From Kordia antarctica (GTDB lineage: Bacteria > Bacteroidota > Bacteroidia > Flavobacteriales > Flavobacteriaceae): a stretch of DNA of 64,000 nucleotides. The DNA lies in contig NZ_CP019288.1 in NCBI RefSeq assembly GCF_009901525.1, positions 1,550,001-1,614,000 on the forward strand. Reading direction: 5' to 3'. Below are positions 18,768 to 28,197 of the stretch, piece by piece. Made by a program: the position numbers and the translations under genes. A model generated the notes under the pieces. That model had not been told where the DNA came from and did not search any database. It saw nothing but the letters and a program-made list of their open reading frames with translations. The first letter of the stretch is position 1; each line of letters begins with the position of its first letter.

Positions 18768-21700
18768 ATGAGAAAAATTACATTCTACACATTACTACTT
18801 TCTTTATGTTTTCACAGTTATTCTCAAATTGGTTTTCAAGAGATTGAAATAACAGGCTTCTCAAATGCTTATGGATTAACTGCATCGGCAGCTGCGGGCG
18901 ATTTAGATGGCGATGGAGATATTGACGTAGTTACGAGTCATTACGATGGTTTCCCTGGTTTAGTTTGGTATAAAAACACAGATGGGCAAGGAACTTTTGG
19001 ATACCAAAGACCTGTATCTTCAGATTTTGACAGTGCATCTTCTAATATTATAACGAAAGATATAGACAATGATGGCGATCTAGACATATTTGCTTCTACA
19101 AATAGTTCTATCGTTTGGTTTGAAAACACTGATGGATTAGGAAATTTTTCTACTACTAATATTATTACTCAAGATGTTGACCGAGTAACTTCAATTCGTT
19201 CTGTAGATATTGATGGAGATGGAGACTTAGATCTAATTTCTACTTCATACAATGACAAAAAGTTAGCTTGGTATGAAAACATCGATGGTCTTGGTAATTT
19301 TGGAGCACAACAAATTATTACAATACATTCACTGTCATGGGCTCTTGCGTATGGAGAAGATATGGATGGAGATGGAGATATGGATATAATTGCCTCTTTG
19401 GATGACATCGTATGGTTTGAAAATACAGATGGTAATGGAGCCTTTACAATAGAACATCAAATTTCATCAATAGATTATAAAGCACTAACTCCTAAAGATA
19501 TTGATGGAGATGGAGATATAGATATTATTATCCCAGCAGGTTACAATGATCATTTAATTTGGTATGAAAATATAAATGGGTCGGGAAATTTTTCTTCAAT
19601 TCGATATATAGATACATCTATTAATGGAGATGTTGATATTACAAATGCAGATGATTTAGATGGAGATGGAGATGTCGATATTTTAATTGATGGCAATGGA
19701 CTATTTTTATATTTGAATAATGGAAATAATAGCTTTAGTGGAGGGCTAAATATTTTGAACAACACTAATTCAGGTGTAAATGCAATAGAAATCCTTGATA
19801 TAGATGGTGATAATGATTTAGACATTCTCGCCGGAAGTGGAGGTCATGGACTAATTTGGTTGGAAAATACTAATGGAATGGCAGACTTTGTTCAAAATAC
19901 GATTTCTTTTAGTGCAGAAGATCCCGATTCTTCTTTTTTATCAGATCTCGATAATGATGGAGATATCGATATCCTAACTACCGCGAATGGTCAAATCGCA
20001 TGGTTTGAAAATTTGGATGGTAATCAAAATTATGAAATTCAGCATAATATATATAACAATCTATATATGAATATTAAATCTGCATCTGCATTTGATCTTG
20101 ATGGAGATAACGATATGGATATTATTGGTTCAATTACAGGAGATGATAAAATTATTTGGTTTGAAAATGTGGATGGACAAGGTACTTTTGAGAATCAAAC
20201 CATCATAACCTTTAGTTGTGATGCGCCAATAATGACGCATGCTTCAGATATAGATGGTGATGGTGATTTAGATCTACTATCTGCTTCATACAATGATGAC
20301 AAAATTGCTTGGTATGAAAATCTTGATGGGCAAGGTACTTTTGGAGTACAGCAGCTAATTTCAACAAATGCAAATTATGCAATATATGTAAAAGGAGTTG
20401 ATATAGACATGGATGGTGACATCGACGTGGTTTCTGCCTCTAGAAATGATGATAAAATTGCTTGGTATGAGAATACAGATGGATTGGGAACTTTTAGTTC
20501 AGAAAAAATAATTTCATCGCAAGCCAATTCAATTAGATCTATAGATATAAAAGACATCGATGGTGATGGTGATCTAGATATTCTTTCTGGTTCATCTAGT
20601 GAAACTAAAATTGCTTGGTTTGAAAATCTTGACGGATTAGGTAATTTTAGTTCAGAAAATATCTTAGCTCCTGATGCTAGCCTTGCGCTATCTGTGTTTT
20701 TTGAAGACGTAGATAACGATGGTGATTTAGATGCGGTTTCATTAACATCATCAAGGAAAATTGTTTGGTTTGAAAACATAAATGGAAATTTTGATAATGT
20801 ACAACAAGAAATATCACCTACTCTTAATTCTGATCCGATAATGATTAGCGGAGATTTGGATCAAGATGGAGACATTGATTTTATTTCTGGTTCATCAACA
20901 GCTTACAATGGTAGGGTAAAATGGCATAAGAACTTAGGCTTGTTCGGAAATCAAATAAATGGAACAGTTACATATAACATAAATAATGATGACTGTAATA
21001 CGGGTAATTGGGGTATGAACAACATAATGATAAACGCCGATAACGGAAATGACAGTTTTAGTACGTTTACACTATCCTCAGGAGGATATGAATTACCAGT
21101 AAATGAAGGAAATTTCACGACTACTATATCTTCAAATTTACCAAGTTATTTCGCATTCAATCCAACTTCAGTAAATTCAAGTTTTACAGGAATAGGTAAC
21201 AGTGATATTGCTAACTTCTGTATTACGCCAAATACAATAGTTAATGATCTAAGTATAAGTATATATCCTTCAATAAACGAACCACGTCCTGGCTTTGATA
21301 CAACTTATAGAATTGTGTATAAAAACCTTGGAACAACACAGCTAAGTGGAAATGTTACGTTTGAATATGATAATACAAAACTACAGTTCTTGAATGCTAG
21401 TGAAACTGTAAACTCTCAAACATCAAATTCACTTACGTTTAATTATTCAAACTTAAATCCGTTTGAAACAAGAGTCATTGACTTACAGTTTAATGTATTT
21501 GCGCCACCAACAACTAATATTGGAGAAGTCTTAAGTACTACAGCGACTATAAATCCTGTTACTGGAGATAATACAGAAGAAGACAATGTATTCACACTAG
21601 AGCAAACTGTAATTGGCTCATATGATCCAAATGATATACAAGTATTAGAAGGTGATCAGATTTTATTGGAAGATGTTGATAAATATTTACACTATATCAT

Positions 21701-22295
21701 TCGTTTTCAAAACACAGGAACGGCTTCTGCAATTAATGTAAATGTTGAAAATGTATTAGATGCAAACTTAGATTGGACAACAATGCAGTTAGAAAGCCTA
21801 AGTCATGACGGACGTGTTGAAATAAGAGATGGTAATATGGTAAATTTTATATTCAATTACATTAATTTACCCGATAGCACATCAGATGAGCCAAATTCAC
21901 ATGGTTTTATTGCCTATAAAATTAAACCAAAAAGTACTGTAGCAATTGGAGATATCATGTATAACAAAGCTGATATTTTCTTTGATTTCAATCCGCCAAT
22001 TATAACAAATACAGTATCGACAGAAATCGTAGAAACACTATCTGTTAATGAATTTGCAGAAAATGAATTTTCGATTTATCCAAATCCTACTAAAGATATT
22101 ATACATATAAACGGAAAAGAGCGTATAAATAAGCTATCTATTCACGATCTTAATGGCAGATTATTGAAAGAAATCAAACTTTCAAATTCACAGACATCAA
22201 CTGAAGTCGCTATAAATAATTATGCAATTGGATTATATTTCCTTTCCATAGAAACTGACAAAGGTATCTACACACATAAAATTATAAAAAAATAA
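18768..22295 (+). CDS. FG-GAP/VCBS repeat surface protein with T9SS sorting tail
   Basis: A 1175-residue secreted protein. The signal peptide is at residues 1-20 (LLLSLCFHSYSQ). About a dozen or more FG-GAP-type repeats follow (about 30-700), each with a DxDGDGDxD calcium-binding loop and a WYENxDGxGxF block, predicting a beta-propeller-like array. Residues 715-1080 contain Ig/DUF11-like adhesion segments (GSYDPNDIQVLEG, YIIRFQNTGTA). The last 80 residues (SIYPNPTKDIIHING ... GLYFLSIETDKGIYTHKIIKK) are a type A sorting domain of the type IX secretion system, so the protein is exported and probably anchored on the cell surface. A monocistronic gene flanked by copies of the dispersed repeat. 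Function beyond adhesion or polymer binding is unknown. Confidence 0.93.
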   Translation: MRKITFYTLLLSLCFHSYSQIGFQEIEITGFSNAYGLTASAAAGDLDGDGDIDVVTSHYDGFPGLVWYKNTDGQGTFGYQRPVSSDFDSASSNIITKDIDNDGDLDIFASTNSSIVWFENTDGLGNFSTTNIITQDVDRVTSIRSVDIDGDGDLDLISTSYNDKKLAWYENIDGLGNFGAQQIITIHSLSWALAYGEDMDGDGDMDIIASLDDIVWFENTDGNGAFTIEHQISSIDYKALTPKDIDGDGDIDIIIPAGYNDHLIWYENINGSGNFSSIRYIDTSINGDVDITNADDLDGDGDVDILIDGNGLFLYLNNGNNSFSGGLNILNNTNSGVNAIEILDIDGDNDLDILAGSGGHGLIWLENTNGMADFVQNTISFSAEDPDSSFLSDLDNDGDIDILTTANGQIAWFENLDGNQNYEIQHNIYNNLYMNIKSASAFDLDGDNDMDIIGSITGDDKIIWFENVDGQGTFENQTIITFSCDAPIMTHASDIDGDGDLDLLSASYNDDKIAWYENLDGQGTFGVQQLISTNANYAIYVKGVDIDMDGDIDVVSASRNDDKIAWYENTDGLGTFSSEKIISSQANSIRSIDIKDIDGDGDLDILSGSSSETKIAWFENLDGLGNFSSENILAPDASLALSVFFEDVDNDGDLDAVSLTSSRKIVWFENINGNFDNVQQEISPTLNSDPIMISGDLDQDGDIDFISGSSTAYNGRVKWHKNLGLFGNQINGTVTYNINNDDCNTGNWGMNNIMINADNGNDSFSTFTLSSGGYELPVNEGNFTTTISSNLPSYFAFNPTSVNSSFTGIGNSDIANFCITPNTIVNDLSISIYPSINEPRPGFDTTYRIVYKNLGTTQLSGNVTFEYDNTKLQFLNASETVNSQTSNSLTFNYSNLNPFETRVIDLQFNVFAPPTTNIGEVLSTTATINPVTGDNTEEDNVFTLEQTVIGSYDPNDIQVLEGDQILLEDVDKYLHYIIRFQNTGTASAINVNVENVLDANLDWTTMQLESLSHDGRVEIRDGNMVNFIFNYINLPDSTSDEPNSHGFIAYKIKPKSTVAIGDIMYNKADIFFDFNPPIITNTVSTEIVETLSVNEFAENEFSIYPNPTKDIIHINGKERINKLSIHDLNGRLLKEIKLSNSQTSTEVAINNYAIGLYFLSIETDKGIYTHKIIKK

Positions 22296-22663
22296 GAAGT
22301 ACACTTTTTAAGAAGTACTTTTTGTTGAATCAATAAAAGCGTAACAAATTTTGTTGCGCTTTTCTCTTATAAAAAAATTCTTTAATGACAACTCAGCAGA
22401 ATTGTATTTCTTTAAAACTAAGCTTTGAGAATAAAAAAACTTACTAAAACAAGAAAGTCCTACTATTTCTAGTAAGACTTTATCTTGTGACCGCGAACTT
22501 TCAAAGTTCGAACTTTTTGGTGGAGGATTTGAAGGAGATTAGTTTGTTTGTGAAAAATATATTACTAATAACTAGTTAGGAGAAAATAAATCACTTCTCT
22601 TGATGAAAATTATACATTAATAATATATCACATTTGTTGTATATCAACTAAAACTCAAACATT
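22296..22663. other. Intergenic stretch with terminators and repeat copy B
   Basis: A 368-base gap. Two likely terminators stand just after the surface-protein stop: AGTAC/GTACT (about 22300-22321) and GCGTAACAA/TTGTTGCGC followed by T's (about 22338-22363). A third stem, AAGTC...GACTT (about 22454-22480), precedes dispersed repeat copy B (22493-22551). The last 100 bases are AT-rich promoter-like sequence. Confidence 0.5.
22493..22551. repeat. Dispersed repeat, copy B
   Basis: Reads TTGTGACCGCGAACTTTC, then AAAGTTCGAAC, then GGTGGAGGATTTGAAGGAG and TTAGTTTGTTTG. It shares the core with copies A and C. Its upstream hairpin differs in sequence from that of A and C but occupies the same place. 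Confidence 0.55.
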
Positions 22664-22894
22664 ATGATACTTTCAAATGAAACAACTGAAAATGGAACAT
22701 CTAATTCCTCAACAGAAAATGACACTACTACTCCTAGTTCTTCCAATACTACCACTACCACTATTATTACTACTACTTCAACAGGAAGCGGAACAAATAG
22801 TGGCTTAGAAAATAGCACATCAACTAAATCCTCAGGAACTGTAGTAAGGCCAGGAAGTAAAATTAAATCGAAAGGCAAAAAAACAAAAAGGTAA
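22664..22894 (+). CDS. Small Thr/Ser-rich protein with basic tail
   Basis: A 76-residue reading frame. About half of residues 5-60 are Thr, Ser or Asn (TTTTTIITTTSTGSG), and the C-terminus is strongly basic (KIKSKGKKTKR). There is no signal peptide, no membrane segment and no recognised domain. It is the only gene between the surface protein and the kinase, and an AT-rich promoter-like stretch precedes it. It could be a small nucleic-acid-binding or disordered protein, a modified-peptide precursor, or a chance frame. The function is not recognised. Confidence 0.4.
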   Translation: MILSNETTENGTSNSSTENDTTTPSSSNTTTTTIITTTSTGSGTNSGLENSTSTKSSGTVVRPGSKIKSKGKKTKR

Positions 22895-23005
22895 AATTCA
22901 TTAATTTTATTACTACTAATCTTACAATGCTTTATTATCTTTATAAGAAATAAAGCATTTTTTATGACACTAAAACTTGTTATCGCCAAAACTGATTATA
23001 AAAAA

Positions 23006-25072
23006 ATGAAAATTTTATTACTTTTCTTTTATTGCTTTACCACATTCGCGCAGCAAAATCCAATTATAGATAATTTATATATTTCACTTAAAAAACAACC
23101 AAAAGACACTAATAGAGTTAACACTTTGAATGATTTAGCTTTTGAATTATACGAAACTAAAACAGAAGAGGCGTTACAATTTGCTACCGAAGCCAAAAAC
23201 CTCAGTGATTCATTATCGTTTACACGCGGTTATATAACTAGCTTAACGAGAATAGGCACTATTGCACTTCATGAAAAAAAAATTACCGAGGCAGAAAAGT
23301 TATATTTAAAAGCACTAGAAATGGAAACAAAAGAAAATTTTTCTTTTGGCATTGGACGAGCGCAAAATCAACTAAACCTCATTTATCAAAACAAAGGTAA
23401 TTATACTCTAGCATTGGAATATGGCTTAGCCTCTTTACAAAAATTTGAATTAACTGATCGTAAAGGTGCAAGTGCGATAGCTTTAACAAACATTGGTCAT
23501 TGCTATAAAGAGCTTGGGGAATTTGATAAAGCAATGGAATATATACTTAAAGGTTTAGACATTAGAAAAGAGTTGGGCGATGTAAACGGTTTATCTGACT
23601 CTTATATGGATCTTGGTTTACTCTATATTTCAATGAAAAATTATCCAAAAGCCATAAATTACCTACTCCAAGCCGAAAAAGGGTTTAGAGAAAACACTGT
23701 TGACTTATTAAATTTGTACAACAATTTAGGAGTTGCATACTTTGAATCTGGTAATCATTCTTTAGCATTGGAATATTATACTAAAACATTGGCGTTGAGT
23801 AAAAAATCAGGTCTTGATTATGAAGATCCTGATGTCAATAATAATATTGGGATTATTCACTTTAAAAAGAAAGAACTTAACCTTGCAAAAAAACATTATT
23901 TTTCAAGTTTATCTGTTCCGAAAAAATACTCAACTCTAGAAAACCGAGCAGAAACATATAATAATTTAGGGAATACTTATATTGAAGAGCGCAAATTGGA
24001 TAGTGCACTTTTATATTATAACAAAGCTTCGGACATCGCAAAAAATATAAATGATAAGTTGTTACTATTGGAAGTTTTAAATAATCTTTCAGTTGGTTAT
24101 GCTAAACTAGGAGTATATGATAAGGCGTTCAAAAACAGTAATCAATACGCAAAACTGAGAGATAGTTTGCAAAACACTTTTATAAATGCGATACATATAA
24201 AGGATAATTATGAAGAAAATAAAAAAATCATTGAATTATTAGGAAAAGATAAACTGATCGTGCAAAGTGAAAATACACGAAAGAACAATCTTATATACGG
24301 TTTGCTAATTGGATCTTCCCTTTTAGTACTATTATTTTTTGCTCTAATTAGAGGAAATAAACAAAAACAGAAAGCACAGCAAGAACAAATAGAACGACAA
24401 AAAATTGAAAAACAATTAAAGAATCAGGCCATAAAATCTATGCATAAAATGATTGAAGGGCAAGAAGATGTTCGACAAAGAATCGCAAAAGACCTTCATG
24501 ATAGTATTGGTAGCACGTTATCTATGCTCAAATTACATTTCGAGATTGTTGAAGAGAAAATGGAAGAATTAAAAACCACTAGTTATAAAGAGTATAATAA
24601 AGCTACACAATTGCTTGATAAAGCTTGCGAAGATGTTAGAAAAATATCTCGAAAAATGGATTCGGGTGTTTTAGGAAGCTTTGGTTTATTAGCTGCGCTT
24701 AAAGATTTAAAACAAACTTTAGAATCTAGTAATCGCTTAAGTGTTGAGCTATCCATTGACGGATTTGATGAACGACTCAATAGCACCATAGAAATTACAA
24801 TCTATAGAATCATTCAAGAACTTGTTAGTAATATTTTGAAGTACGCAAAAGCTGAAATAATTACAATTCAATTAATTCAAAGTAAAAAACAACTTCAAGT
24901 AGCTGTAGAAGATGATGGTGTTGGTTTTAATGTTGAAGAAAATCAAGGAAAAGGATTGGGGATTAAAAATATACAAACTAGAGTGGCTTCGCTTGGAGGA
25001 ACTTTAGTTATTGATTCTACTCCTGGAAAAGGAGCTTATATTCACATTGTAATTCCCTTAAATGAAACATAA
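23006..25072 (+). CDS. TPR-containing sensor histidine kinase (HisKA_3)
   Basis: About 688 residues from the ATG at 23006, preferred over the in-frame ATG at 22964 because it places a signal peptide (MKILLLFFYCFTTFAQQ) at the N-terminus. A periplasmic stretch of TPR repeats (about 30-400) follows, then one transmembrane helix (about 430-448, LLIGSSLLVLLFFALI), a short coiled coil, and a cytoplasmic kinase. The phospho-acceptor is His498 in KDLHDSIGSTLS. The ATPase blocks are ELVSNILKYAKAE, DDGVGF and GKGLGIKNI. This is the NarX/DesK-like kinase type common in Bacteroidetes. It overlaps the response-regulator start, so the two form a two-component pair. The signal is unknown. Confidence 0.92.
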   Translation: MKILLLFFYCFTTFAQQNPIIDNLYISLKKQPKDTNRVNTLNDLAFELYETKTEEALQFATEAKNLSDSLSFTRGYITSLTRIGTIALHEKKITEAEKLYLKALEMETKENFSFGIGRAQNQLNLIYQNKGNYTLALEYGLASLQKFELTDRKGASAIALTNIGHCYKELGEFDKAMEYILKGLDIRKELGDVNGLSDSYMDLGLLYISMKNYPKAINYLLQAEKGFRENTVDLLNLYNNLGVAYFESGNHSLALEYYTKTLALSKKSGLDYEDPDVNNNIGIIHFKKKELNLAKKHYFSSLSVPKKYSTLENRAETYNNLGNTYIEERKLDSALLYYNKASDIAKNINDKLLLLEVLNNLSVGYAKLGVYDKAFKNSNQYAKLRDSLQNTFINAIHIKDNYEENKKIIELLGKDKLIVQSENTRKNNLIYGLLIGSSLLVLLFFALIRGNKQKQKAQQEQIERQKIEKQLKNQAIKSMHKMIEGQEDVRQRIAKDLHDSIGSTLSMLKLHFEIVEEKMEELKTTSYKEYNKATQLLDKACEDVRKISRKMDSGVLGSFGLLAALKDLKQTLESSNRLSVELSIDGFDERLNSTIEITIYRIIQELVSNILKYAKAEIITIQLIQSKKQLQVAVEDDGVGFNVEENQGKGLGIKNIQTRVASLGGTLVIDSTPGKGAYIHIVIPLNET

Positions 25073-25697
25073 AATGATACATGTACTAATTGCAGATGAC
25101 CATGATGTGGTTATTGAAGGTTTAAAGTCAGTTATACAAACTAGAGATGATATTATCATTGTTGGAGAAGCTACCAATGGAAAAGATGTCATACCATTAT
25201 TACATCAAGAAATAGATGTAGCAATACTGGATATAAGTATGCCTGAAATGGACGGAATTGAATTAGCAAAGCACATTCAAAAAAACTTTCCTAAGATAAA
25301 AGTATTAATTGTTTCTATGCATGATAATGCGAAATTTATAAGAGAAAGTCTTTTAAGTGGAGCAAAAGGATACATATTAAAAGACAAAGTGAAGCAAGAT
25401 TTGTTACCAGCAATTTTCGCCTTGGCAGATGGGAATGATTACTATGCTGAAAATGTCAAAAATACAATAATGCATAGTCAAAAATCCCCTAATATGTATG
25501 GTGAATTAAAGCTTACACAAAGAGAATTGGAGGTTCTTAAACTAATCGCTTTTGGCTATTCTTCAAAAGAGATCGCAGAAATGTTAAGTAGGTCTGTAGC
25601 CACTATTAATACTCACAGAAAAAATTTAATTGGAAAAACTGGAGTAAAAAATTCCAAAGAACTAATCAAATTTGCTATCAAAAAGGGGTATGATTAA
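25062..25697 (+). CDS. NarL/FixJ-family response regulator
   Basis: A 211-residue protein. The receiver domain (1-125) has the acidic pair ADDHD at 11-15, phospho-acceptor Asp57 (AILDISMPEMDG) and the K105 region (ILKDKV). The LuxR-type HTH (about 145-205) reads LTQRELEVLKLIAFGYSSKEIAEML. The start may be 25062 or the ATG at 25074; both precede the receiver domain, and the first overlaps the kinase stop by 11 bases, a coupled arrangement. It is a DNA-binding output for the TPR kinase. Its 3' end overlaps the 3' end of a convergent broken gene by 20 bases. Confidence 0.93.
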   Translation: MKHKMIHVLIADDHDVVIEGLKSVIQTRDDIIIVGEATNGKDVIPLLHQEIDVAILDISMPEMDGIELAKHIQKNFPKIKVLIVSMHDNAKFIRESLLSGAKGYILKDKVKQDLLPAIFALADGNDYYAENVKNTIMHSQKSPNMYGELKLTQRELEVLKLIAFGYSSKEIAEMLSRSVATINTHRKNLIGKTGVKNSKELIKFAIKKGYD

Positions 25698-26232
25698 TAT
25701 GCTCCCACGATTTCCCTTTCCAATTACTTGTCATTAATTCCATAGAATTATTCGGATTTAATTTTCCTCTTTTCTCAAAAGCCTCATGAATCCAACGTTG
25801 ATTTTTTATAGGATCGCCTGACCATAAATGAATAGTTGCATATTTATTTTCCAAATTCAAAAATAACCGTTGAGGAATAGTCTTAGGATCATAAGTTCTA
25901 TTTTGACATTCTGGATATGAAGGAAGAATAATCCTTAACAAACCAGACCTTGGATTACTTAAAGTGCTACTTAAGGAATTTTGAATTTCATAATCTACAT
26001 GATGTCTTCGCCAAATATCTTTACCAATTAAAACAATTGTAACCGTAGATTCTCTAAGATGTTTTTTACGAATCTGCTTTCTAAATGCATCTGTACCGAT
26101 ATTACCAATTTCTCCTTGTCGTACTGAATATGAATCAAAAATATCAAAATGCTTCCCAAATAAATCTTCATACTTTTATCGAAATTTAAAATCGTTTTCA
26201 TGATCATAACTTATAAATACTTTATGTATCAT
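25678..26232 (-). pseudogene. Broken MTH538/TIR-like (DUF1863, ThsB-like) gene with one in-frame stop
   Basis: Reading the minus strand from the ATG at 26232 gives KVFISYDHENDFKFR, then a TAA at 26176-26178, then 165 more residues in the same frame without another stop. After the stop come SVRQGEIGNIGTDAFRKQI and STVTIVLIGKDIWRRHHVDYEI, the hallmark blocks of the MTH538/ThsB TIR-like family. A single base change would restore a 184-residue protein. Either this is a recent pseudogene, a sequencing error, or a short restart product from a downstream codon. It lies beside intact caspase and TIR genes, so it may be a decayed member of the same conflict locus. Confidence 0.75.
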
Positions 26233-26389
26233 TCCGAATTTTTGTTCAAAAAAAGAATTAATAATTAAAAAGAAACTACCAACTACTTATGATAAAAAAA
26301 TCATCATATATAATAATATAATTCATTAATAAATCCATCAAATTTGTTGAATAACTATTTATAAATATTTTTAATAAAACAGATACAAC

Positions 26390-27352
26390 ATGTCACGAAA
26401 AGCACTTATCATCGGAATCAACTCGTATAATTTTATGGATTCATTAGGCGGTTGTGTAAATGATGCTAATAATGTTAAGGATGTTCTAGAATATCATGCA
26501 GACGAAAAAAAGGAAAGAAACTTTTTTGTAGAATCAATAACTTCTGAAACCCATCGTTGTATCGACAGAGAATACTTGATGGATGAAATTAGAGAATTAT
26601 TTAGAGAAAAAAGAGATGTCTCATTACTCTATTTTGCAGGCCACGGACATGTTGAAAATAGACAAGGGTATTTGGTAACCTCAGAATGTGAACGAGGAGA
26701 TCAAGGTATATTAATGGCTAGCATACTAAAAATGGCTAACAATTCTCCAGCCTCAAATAGAATCGTGATATTAGACTGTTGCTTTGCAGGAAATTTTGAT
26801 CAGGATTTTTTTGAAGAAAACCTTACTCGTATTGCTGAAGGAGTTACGATACTTACTGCATCAACAGAGAGCCAATTTTCAGAAGAAGTTAATGAAAATG
26901 GAGTGTTTACTACACTTTTTTGTCATGCACTAAAAGGTGGTGCTGCAAGTATATTAGGGGAAGTTACTATAGGAAATGTTTATGGCTATATAGATAAAGC
27001 TATGGGCGAATATGGACAACGTCCTATGTTTACAACTAAAGTAAAACGATATTTCTGTCTACGAAAAATTACTTCTCAGCTAAACGTTAATGAATTACGG
27101 AAAATTACAAAATTATTTAAGTATCCTGATATGATATTCAAATTGAATAAAACTTATGAATATACCAACAACAAAGAAGCTATCCCTAAACATGTCGAAG
27201 AATTCAAGGTTTTACAATTATTTAATCGAGTCAACTTAGTCGTTCCAGATGGGGCTAGAGACATGTATTGGGCAGCACAGAACAAAAAAGGGTGCAAGTT
27301 AACGCCTCTAGGAGAATCCTATTGGGAAATGGTGCATAGAGAAGTTATTTAA
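26390..27352 (+). CDS. Caspase-family peptidase (C14) with C-terminal winged-helix-like region
   Basis: A 320-residue protein. The N-terminal caspase fold (1-225) shows the catalytic pair His85 in YFAGHGHVE and Cys131 in VILDCCFAG, with Asp-rich surroundings as in bacterial metacaspase-like proteins. The C-terminal 85 residues end in LTPLGESYWEMV, which looks like a winged-helix or effector-associated module rather than a protease part. No signal peptide. It starts a three-gene run: 9 bases to the TIR gene, then 5 bases to a permease. Prokaryotic caspases paired with TIR proteins are typical effectors of suicide-type phage defence, so that is the leading inference. Confidence 0.88.
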   Translation: MSRKALIIGINSYNFMDSLGGCVNDANNVKDVLEYHADEKKERNFFVESITSETHRCIDREYLMDEIRELFREKRDVSLLYFAGHGHVENRQGYLVTSECERGDQGILMASILKMANNSPASNRIVILDCCFAGNFDQDFFEENLTRIAEGVTILTASTESQFSEEVNENGVFTTLFCHALKGGAASILGEVTIGNVYGYIDKAMGEYGQRPMFTTKVKRYFCLRKITSQLNVNELRKITKLFKYPDMIFKLNKTYEYTNNKEAIPKHVEEFKVLQLFNRVNLVVPDGARDMYWAAQNKKGCKLTPLGESYWEMVHREVI

Positions 27353-27361
27353 AAAAATATC

Positions 27362-28192
27362 ATGACAACAAATAATTACGAATTTGACATTGCAATTTCT
27401 TTTGCTGATGATGATCATGATACTGCTTTAGTTATTAATACATTTTTGCAGCAAAAATTTCCAAAGAGTAAAATTTATTTTTATCCAGATCAATTAGAAG
27501 AGACTTTGGGTGTAGATTTAAAAGAACAACTCACCGAAATATTTTGTCGTAAAGCGAAGTACGTAATCATGGTTATCTCTAAAAATTATTTAGATAAAGA
27601 AAATGAATGTGTCCAGACAGAAATTGCCGCTTGTATACCAAGATTACAAGTGAACAGACATGAATTCCTTTTTCCTCTAAACATAGACGACACCAAACTA
27701 AGTGAGGTTCACGACTCCTTAAAAGGAATGACTTATTTTGAATGGAATCACAACCCAGAAAAATTTGCAGAAACAATTGAAAATAAAATAAAAATAAACA
27801 ATAAAGAGCAGCAAAAAAAAGCCATAATAAAAACGGTCTTGGATTGGTTGATTTTATTCTTTATTCTATCAACCGCTGTAAATACAACTTGGTTTTTTCC
27901 AAACTATACAGGAATAGGAAGGTATATACCATTAGCACTGTTGTGTACCTATAGAATGACTTATGCTATCTCAGATATTAGTTTAGCATTCTTATCTATA
28001 TCCACTTTCTTATATAATCAAGATATATATGGCTTGACAGCACTAGCATTAATACTTACCATAATTATTTGGGTTTTAACCATAACAAGCCCAGATAAAA
28101 CTTGGGATGCAGCTCTTAAAATGATTGGTGGGTTTACAGCTGGTTCTTTTATAGAAAAAAAAATAAAACCTAATATTAATTATAAAAGATAG
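27362..28192 (+). CDS. TIR-domain protein with C-terminal membrane helices
   Basis: A 276-residue protein. Residues 5-150 form a TIR-type domain: FDIAISFADDDHD in the first strand, KYVIMVISKNYL in the middle, and QTEIAACIPR, where the Glu of TEI is a candidate NADase catalytic residue. Residues about 158-255 contain three or four hydrophobic segments (ILFFILSTAVNTTWFF, LALLCTYRMTY, LALILTIIIWVLTI). Membrane-tethered TIR proteins can be NAD+-depleting effectors. It lies 9 bases after the caspase gene and 5 bases before a permease, so it is co-transcribed. A signalling rather than enzymatic TIR is the alternative. Confidence 0.85.
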   Translation: MTTNNYEFDIAISFADDDHDTALVINTFLQQKFPKSKIYFYPDQLEETLGVDLKEQLTEIFCRKAKYVIMVISKNYLDKENECVQTEIAACIPRLQVNRHEFLFPLNIDDTKLSEVHDSLKGMTYFEWNHNPEKFAETIENKIKINNKEQQKKAIIKTVLDWLILFFILSTAVNTTWFFPNYTGIGRYIPLALLCTYRMTYAISDISLAFLSISTFLYNQDIYGLTALALILTIIIWVLTITSPDKTWDAALKMIGGFTAGSFIEKKIKPNINYKR

Positions 28193-28197
28193 AATCA

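Noticed and set aside
18941-20779. Several minus-strand frames inside the FG-GAP protein
   Set aside because: They are shadows of the repeated GATGGAGATGG-type codons (Ser/Pro-rich, periodic), not genes.
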